Assembly: GCA_907165275.2 (NCBI GenBank)
Contig: OU015668.1
Location: 7,621,658-7,685,657, forward strand
DNA length: 64,000 nucleotides
Source of the DNA: Zygaena filipendulae
Lineage: Eukaryota > Arthropoda > Insecta > Lepidoptera > Zygaenidae
Reading direction: 5' to 3'
How positions within the stretch are numbered: the first letter of the stretch is position 1; every line of letters starts with the position of its first letter. The notes under the pieces were generated by a model. The model worked only from the letters and a program-made list of their open reading frames with translations, did not search any database and was not told the DNA's origin. Of this stretch, positions 59,498 to 64,000 are shown piece by piece. The translations under genes were made by a program, and so were the position numbers.

Positions 59498-62400
59498 CAC
59501 TCGAGAGCAATGAATCCGGGTCACTTAAAGAATGTTAAAAATCTCGGAAACTAAAAATGATAGGTTAATGCAATAAATTGTATTTAATAGACAATGTAAT
59601 ACTCCTTAAATGAAAGTAAAAAAAATATGAGTCACCATAAATTTTATTAACACAAAATTACATAAAGAAAAAAACTGCTGATCTCTCCTTAAAACAAAAA
59701 TAGGAAACATGAAATTTTTGAACTTTATTACGATTTTCTTGAATTTTAATACTTCGTATTGCCTCCTCGTGCTTCCATTACTGCGTTTACGCGGTTTGGC
59801 ATGCTGTACACCAAGTTCCTTATACGATTTTGGGGAATATTCTCCCATTCCTCTGTGAGAGCAATTTTGAGCTCACGAAGCGTGATTGGGGGAGGGTTTC
59901 GTTGTTTTACGCATCTGCCTAGCTCGTCCCAAGCGATCGGGTTGATATCCGGGCTGCGCGCTGGCCTCTCCATACGAGTAATGTTCATCTCTTGAAGGTA
60001 GTCATTCACAATCCTACCTGTATGGAGTACGAGTTAGCTGTGCGGAAAGCCCAAACCGAGAGCTGGAAGGAGTTCTGTGGGAAACAGGACAGGGAGGGGG
60101 TTTGGGAAGGGATATATAGGGTCATAGGGAGAACCAGGATAAGGGAAGAGGACATGTTGTTAGAAAGAGATGGAAGCACGCTGAGTGCAGAGGACTCCGT
60201 GAGGCTGTTAGCGGAAACCTTCTATCCCGAGGACAGCGAGGAAGGGGAGGGTGTTGAGCACCACGAAATTAGAAGAAGAGCTGAAAGGGTAAACAAGCAT
60301 AACCATGATGAACAGCATGATCCGCTGTTTACTCTGGAGGAACTCAACACGGTGTGCAAGACCTTCAACCCCAAGAAGGCTCCGGGGGCTGACGGCTTCA
60401 CGGCCGATATTTGTATCCGTGCCATTGGTTGTGGCCCTGGTGTGTTTCTTGCACTAGTAAATAGGTGCTTGACGTGCGGTCTCTTTCCAAAGATCTGGAA
60501 GGAGGCCGCAGTCATAGTGCTTAGAAAGCCAGGCAAGGACGTCTATACCTCACCCAAGTCCTACAGGCCGATTGGGCTACTGCCTGTGCTTGGGAAGGTA
60601 TATGAGAAGCTGTTGATCTCCCGTCTCAAATATCACCTCTTGCCCAAAATGAGTACTCGCCAGTACGGGTTCATGCCCCAAAGGAGCACCGAGGATTCCC
60701 TCTATACGCTAATGCAGCAAATCCGTAAAAAGCTGGATCAAAAACGGATAATAACGCTTGTCTCATTGGATATAGAGGGGGCCTTCGATAGCGCTTGGTG
60801 GCCAGCCATCAGAATCCGACTGGCTGAGGAACAGTGCCCGGTGAATCTGAGGCGGGTGATGGACAGCTACCTCAGTGACAGAACTGTCTCGGTTAGATAC
60901 GCTGGCAGGGAATGTACCAGGGTCACAAACAAGGGATGCATCCAGGGTTCCATAGGAGGGCCAATCCTTTGGAACCTGATGCTGGATCCTTTGCTCAGGG
61001 AGCTTGACATCAGGGGGGATTATTGCCAAGCTTTTGCGGACGACGTCGTGCTGCTTTTTGACGGGAATACTGCGCAAGAAATCGAAGAGCGTGCCAACGA
61101 CTGTCTCGCCTATGTTCGGGCGTGGGGCGTCATGAATAAGTTAAAGTTCGCACCGCATAAAACCAATGCGATGGTGGTAACGCGGAAACTTAAATATGAC
61201 GTCCCTCGCCTGAGCATGGGGGGGACGGCCGTTGTCATGACAAGGGAGGTGCGACTACTCGGACTGATAATTGACGACCACCTGACCTTTAACTCACATA
61301 TAGCGCACGTATGTAAAAAGGCTATAGGTATTTACAAACAGCTAGCGAAAGCCGCAAAAGTAAGCTGGGGGTTACATCCGGAAGTTATTAGGGCGATATA
61401 CATCGCAGTGGTGGAGCCCATTATACTGTACGCGGCAAGCGCCTGGGCGCCCGCCGCAAACAAATTAGGAGCCCAAAAATATTTCGGATCTGTGCAACGC
61501 GGCTTTGCACTGAAACTTTGTAGGGCTTATAGGACAGTGTCACTGCATTCAGCGCTGGTGCTGGCTGGTATGCTCCCTCTCGACCTCCGAGTCCGCGAGG
61601 CGGCTTCGCTTTACGAAGCCAAGAAGGGGGTATCCCAGTCGGCGCTGGCCGGAAGGGAAATCGAACGCATGACCTCGGCGCTGACAACCCCGCACCCCGC
61701 AAAGCGAGTCAGCCTGGAGTTCGATTACCTGGTAGACGAGGAACTCTACCGCAAAAATATGGACTTCAGTGTCCGTATTTTCACTGACGGTAGCAAGATT
61801 GACGGTCGGGTCGGCGCAGCTCTATCCTTATGGAAGGGAGAAACCGAAACCCGAGCCGTCAAGCTTGCTCTACCGTCTTATTGTACCGTCTACCAGGCCG
61901 AGCTTCTGGCTGTTAGCAGAGCGGCCAAGGAGGCTCAGAAATGCAGTGATGCTACATTTGCGATCTATAGTGACTTGATGGCGGCCCTCCAGGCTGTAGC
62001 GAATCCCGGTTGCCTCCATCCCCTGGCAGTGGAAACTAGGGACACCATTGCGCACTGTAATATCCAGAACAAGAGTGTCTCCTTGTTCTGGATAAAAGCC
62101 CACGCAGGAATGGAGGGAAACGAGAGAGCGGACGTGCTCGCCAAAGAGGCCGCCCTCAGGTCCAAGAAAAGGCCGGATTACGACTTGTGCCCGGTCTCAT
62201 TCGTCAGGCGGATACTCCGTACGGAGACGCTTGACGAATGGAACCGGAGATACCAATCCGGACACACTGGGGCCATCACGAAAATGTTTTTCCCGGATGC
62301 GGTTGCCGCGTACAGTGTAATAAGAAAAATGGACGTCAACAATGTAGCGACGCAGGTCTTGACAGGGCACGGTGGTTTCTCCGAGTACTTGAACCGCTTC

Positions 62401-63354
62401 AAGTGCAAGGAGAGCCCATCGTGCGTCTGTGATCCCGACGAGCGGGAAACGGTCCCGCACATGCTCTTTGAGTGCCCCATCTTTAGTAGGCAACGTAACG
62501 ATGCGGAAATAGAGATGGGAGTTAGCATGATTAGGGAGAATGCGCCGCTGCTAATTGCAGGAAAATTAAGGAATACTTTTCTGGAATATTGTATAAATTT
62601 GGCAAAGATTGTAAATAAAAGGAATAAAGTGTAAAAATTAATGATAAGTTATATATTAGGCATATATAAACTGTATCATAAGTGTAATTAGGTTAATAAT
62701 AATAAGGAAACTGTATTAATATAGCGGATAAGATTAAAGTACTAACCACTGCATGCGATAGAAATAAGGTAAATATAAGATGAAAATAAATGTTAAGGTA
62801 AAATAGAGCATTGTATAAAGTAAAGTAATATGTAAAGTATTGTAAAAGAAGAAGTACAGTAAATAAATAAGCAAATAAATAGTACCCCAAACCCTGTACC
62901 CCCTAGAAACAAATAAAGTCGGAGGCATAGTTAGGTGTAATTGTTAGAGATAGATTGGAATCCCACCAATGAAAAGAAAGAAAGATGATGAATGCCAGAA
63001 AGAAAAGGAATGCGGAATGAAAGTGCGAGAAGAATTAAAGCGGGAACTGGTATGGAAGTGTGATTTAATGATAAGGGCGCCGATAATGTTGGCGGTAGCT
63101 AGTATAAAAAAAAAAAAAAAAAAAAAAATCCTACCTGTATGAGGTCGGGCATTGTCATGCATAAATATAGCATCCTCACCTAAATTGACCATAAATGGAC
63201 CAACGTGATCATTGAGGATTTCTTCCACATATCTTACGCTAGTTAAAGAGCCGTTTTCTATGATCACCAGCTCTGTGCGACTTTCAGAAGAAATTCCGGC
63301 CCACACAAGTATAGACCCACCACCGTAGGCTACTTTTTCTTCGATGCATGCTTG
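59498..63354 (-). mobile_element. Tc1-like transposon, truncated copy containing the LINE
   Basis: Left inverted repeat present from 59,498 (CACTCGA, TA at 59,496-59,497). The transposase C-terminal part is at 60,024-59,746 and the middle part runs from 63,128 to the break at 63,354. The N-terminal third and the right inverted repeat are absent. The LINE is flanked by aatcctacctgtatg at 60,010-60,024 and 63,127-63,141. Confidence 0.9.
59992..62634 (+). CDS. LINE ORF2 fragment, right copy (880 aa)
   Basis: Same frame as 8,780-11,422 with three residue differences that I can see: the RNase H segment reads 'FAIYSDLMAAL' in place of 'FEIYSDSMAAL', and 'AALRSK' in place of 'AAFRSK'. Reverse-transcriptase 'FADDVVLLF' and RNase H acidic residues are retained. 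Starts with the same accidental ATG in antisense Tc1. Confidence 0.9.
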   Translation: MKVVIHNPTCMEYELAVRKAQTESWKEFCGKQDREGVWEGIYRVIGRTRIREEDMLLERDGSTLSAEDSVRLLAETFYPEDSEEGEGVEHHEIRRRAERVNKHNHDEQHDPLFTLEELNTVCKTFNPKKAPGADGFTADICIRAIGCGPGVFLALVNRCLTCGLFPKIWKEAAVIVLRKPGKDVYTSPKSYRPIGLLPVLGKVYEKLLISRLKYHLLPKMSTRQYGFMPQRSTEDSLYTLMQQIRKKLDQKRIITLVSLDIEGAFDSAWWPAIRIRLAEEQCPVNLRRVMDSYLSDRTVSVRYAGRECTRVTNKGCIQGSIGGPILWNLMLDPLLRELDIRGDYCQAFADDVVLLFDGNTAQEIEERANDCLAYVRAWGVMNKLKFAPHKTNAMVVTRKLKYDVPRLSMGGTAVVMTREVRLLGLIIDDHLTFNSHIAHVCKKAIGIYKQLAKAAKVSWGLHPEVIRAIYIAVVEPIILYAASAWAPAANKLGAQKYFGSVQRGFALKLCRAYRTVSLHSALVLAGMLPLDLRVREAASLYEAKKGVSQSALAGREIERMTSALTTPHPAKRVSLEFDYLVDEELYRKNMDFSVRIFTDGSKIDGRVGAALSLWKGETETRAVKLALPSYCTVYQAELLAVSRAAKEAQKCSDATFAIYSDLMAALQAVANPGCLHPLAVETRDTIAHCNIQNKSVSLFWIKAHAGMEGNERADVLAKEAALRSKKRPDYDLCPVSFVRRILRTETLDEWNRRYQSGHTGAITKMFFPDAVAAYSVIRKMDVNNVATQVLTGHGGFSEYLNRFKCKESPSCVCDPDERETVPHMLFECPIFSRQRNDAEIEMGVSMIRENAPLLIAGKLRNTFLEYCINLAKIVNKRNKV

Positions 63355-64000
63355 TGTAACTTTCACCCTCCTCCATCAATTTATGAACAACATCAAAGAT
63401 GTTGAACATTTTAATTTTGGCCAATTTCGTCTAATAGTTAGACCCAGTTTTACGTTGTGTTATAAATGACTCCAGTTTCTTTTAGGTTGAGATTCGATTC
63501 CGTCACCATCCTATCCGCATTATTATAATGGGTCGAGGTTGGACTTAGGTATTAATTGAATAAAACAACCATCAATTAATTTGACATTTTATTTTAATAT
63601 TCGTGCATAATATTTCTGTAAGAAATATTTATATTTAGTACACCCAACTGCGTTTGAGTTGGGTGACATTCGATCTTTATATGAACTCGCTCTACACGAA
63701 CGGTTCTATTTTTAAGTGCGAGACTACACTGTACATTTATTTAACGTCTGTGCGTTAATAGTGTTGTTAGCCCGGAAGCAGAGAGACTCCAAAGACGGTA
63801 GCCTTATTACAGTGGTACACATAATCACTAACTTACGTCTATCGACGTTAGTAGTGTTCGGATTCTGAGATAGGAATATGATGCTCATAGAACACCTCCC
63901 ATACGATGTTTATTATAATCAACTTGATATTCCAATAGGAATATTTACAATGGCTCTCACTACATAACAAGTTTATTATATAGCGAGAGGTGGAATAGCC
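63355..64000. other. Right flank, no gene recognised
   Basis: Sequence unique in this window, with GC closer to 40 percent near 63,700-63,860. A short direct echo 'caactgcgtttgagttgggt' forms a small hairpin at about 63,645-63,665. It is likely the flank that existed before the block was copied in. Confidence 0.4.

Larger units (their letters stand above)
52750..63354. repeat. Right copy of the recent duplication
   Basis: Same order as 600-12,134 but without the solo LTR. The right edge falls inside the Tc1 transposase: both copies read 'tcgatgcatgcttg', then this one switches to unrelated sequence (63,355 onward) while the left copy continues through the transposon. The left edge is in intron 2 of gene A. 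Confidence 0.9.

Noticed and set aside
63645..63670. A rho-independent-type terminator hairpin
   Set aside because: Such terminators are bacterial; here it is a short chance inverted repeat in nuclear DNA.

Overview
This is eukaryotic, AT-rich, intron-dense nuclear DNA. It most likely comes from a moth or butterfly (inference). The reasons are a many-exon insect-type fatty acid synthase (FAS), Tc1/mariner, BEL/Pao, R1/I-like and Jockey-like elements, Helitron ends, and more than twenty copies of a 'pocket-motif' repeat whose tails carry polymorphic TTTG/ACAG tracts. I see no bacterial operon, CRISPR array or rRNA.

The backbone is a minus-strand tandem array of FAS-like genes sharing one 5' architecture: TATA/initiator core promoter, short non-coding leader exon, 49-codon first coding exon, 193-bp second exon. 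Gene A (coding 54,005 to 29,242, promoter near 55,830) can be followed through 39 coding exons, about 2,330 residues, in the order KS-AT-DH-(pseudo-MT)-ER-KR-ACP-TE. Gene B (promoter 24,247; exons to 19,702) is a 5' fragment of five KS exons with a ruined splice acceptor. Gene C (promoter 3,703; exons 1-2 at 1,868-615) runs off the left edge. Gene A keeps an open frame within its exons but has lost the residues that define four catalytic centres: both KS histidines and the KS lysine, the KR glycine loop and tyrosine segment, the ACP phosphopantetheine serine, and the TE nucleophile. The AT, DH and ER signatures survive. It looks like a FAS pseudoenzyme rather than simple debris, and it is the most interesting object here.

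A second layer is a very recent duplication of about 10.6 kb. The block from exon 2 of gene C through its upstream DNA (about 600-12,134) is nearly identical to exon 2 of gene A and its upstream DNA (about 52,750-63,354). It carries the same BEL/Pao remnant and mariner fragment inside the leader intron, an unexplained 2.2-kb stretch with a degenerate ~130-bp array, and a Tc1 transposon split by a 5'-truncated LINE. The left copy alone has a 919-bp solo LTR; the right copy preserves its empty site. The right copy's Tc1 is cut off mid-gene.

Between genes C and B (13-19.7 kb) lies a mobile-element graveyard: a LINE C-terminal remnant, three Helitron 3' ends with a helicase fragment, a LINE C-terminal domain, and an intact viral-type DNA-packaging ATPase whose companion gene is split by a SINE. 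Between B and A (24.3-29.2 kb) are repeat tails, a 611-bp unit in tandem with a long internal hairpin, and a MITE. Positions were read by eye; splice sites are predictions from consensus and frame, and two exon junctions of gene A could not be closed.
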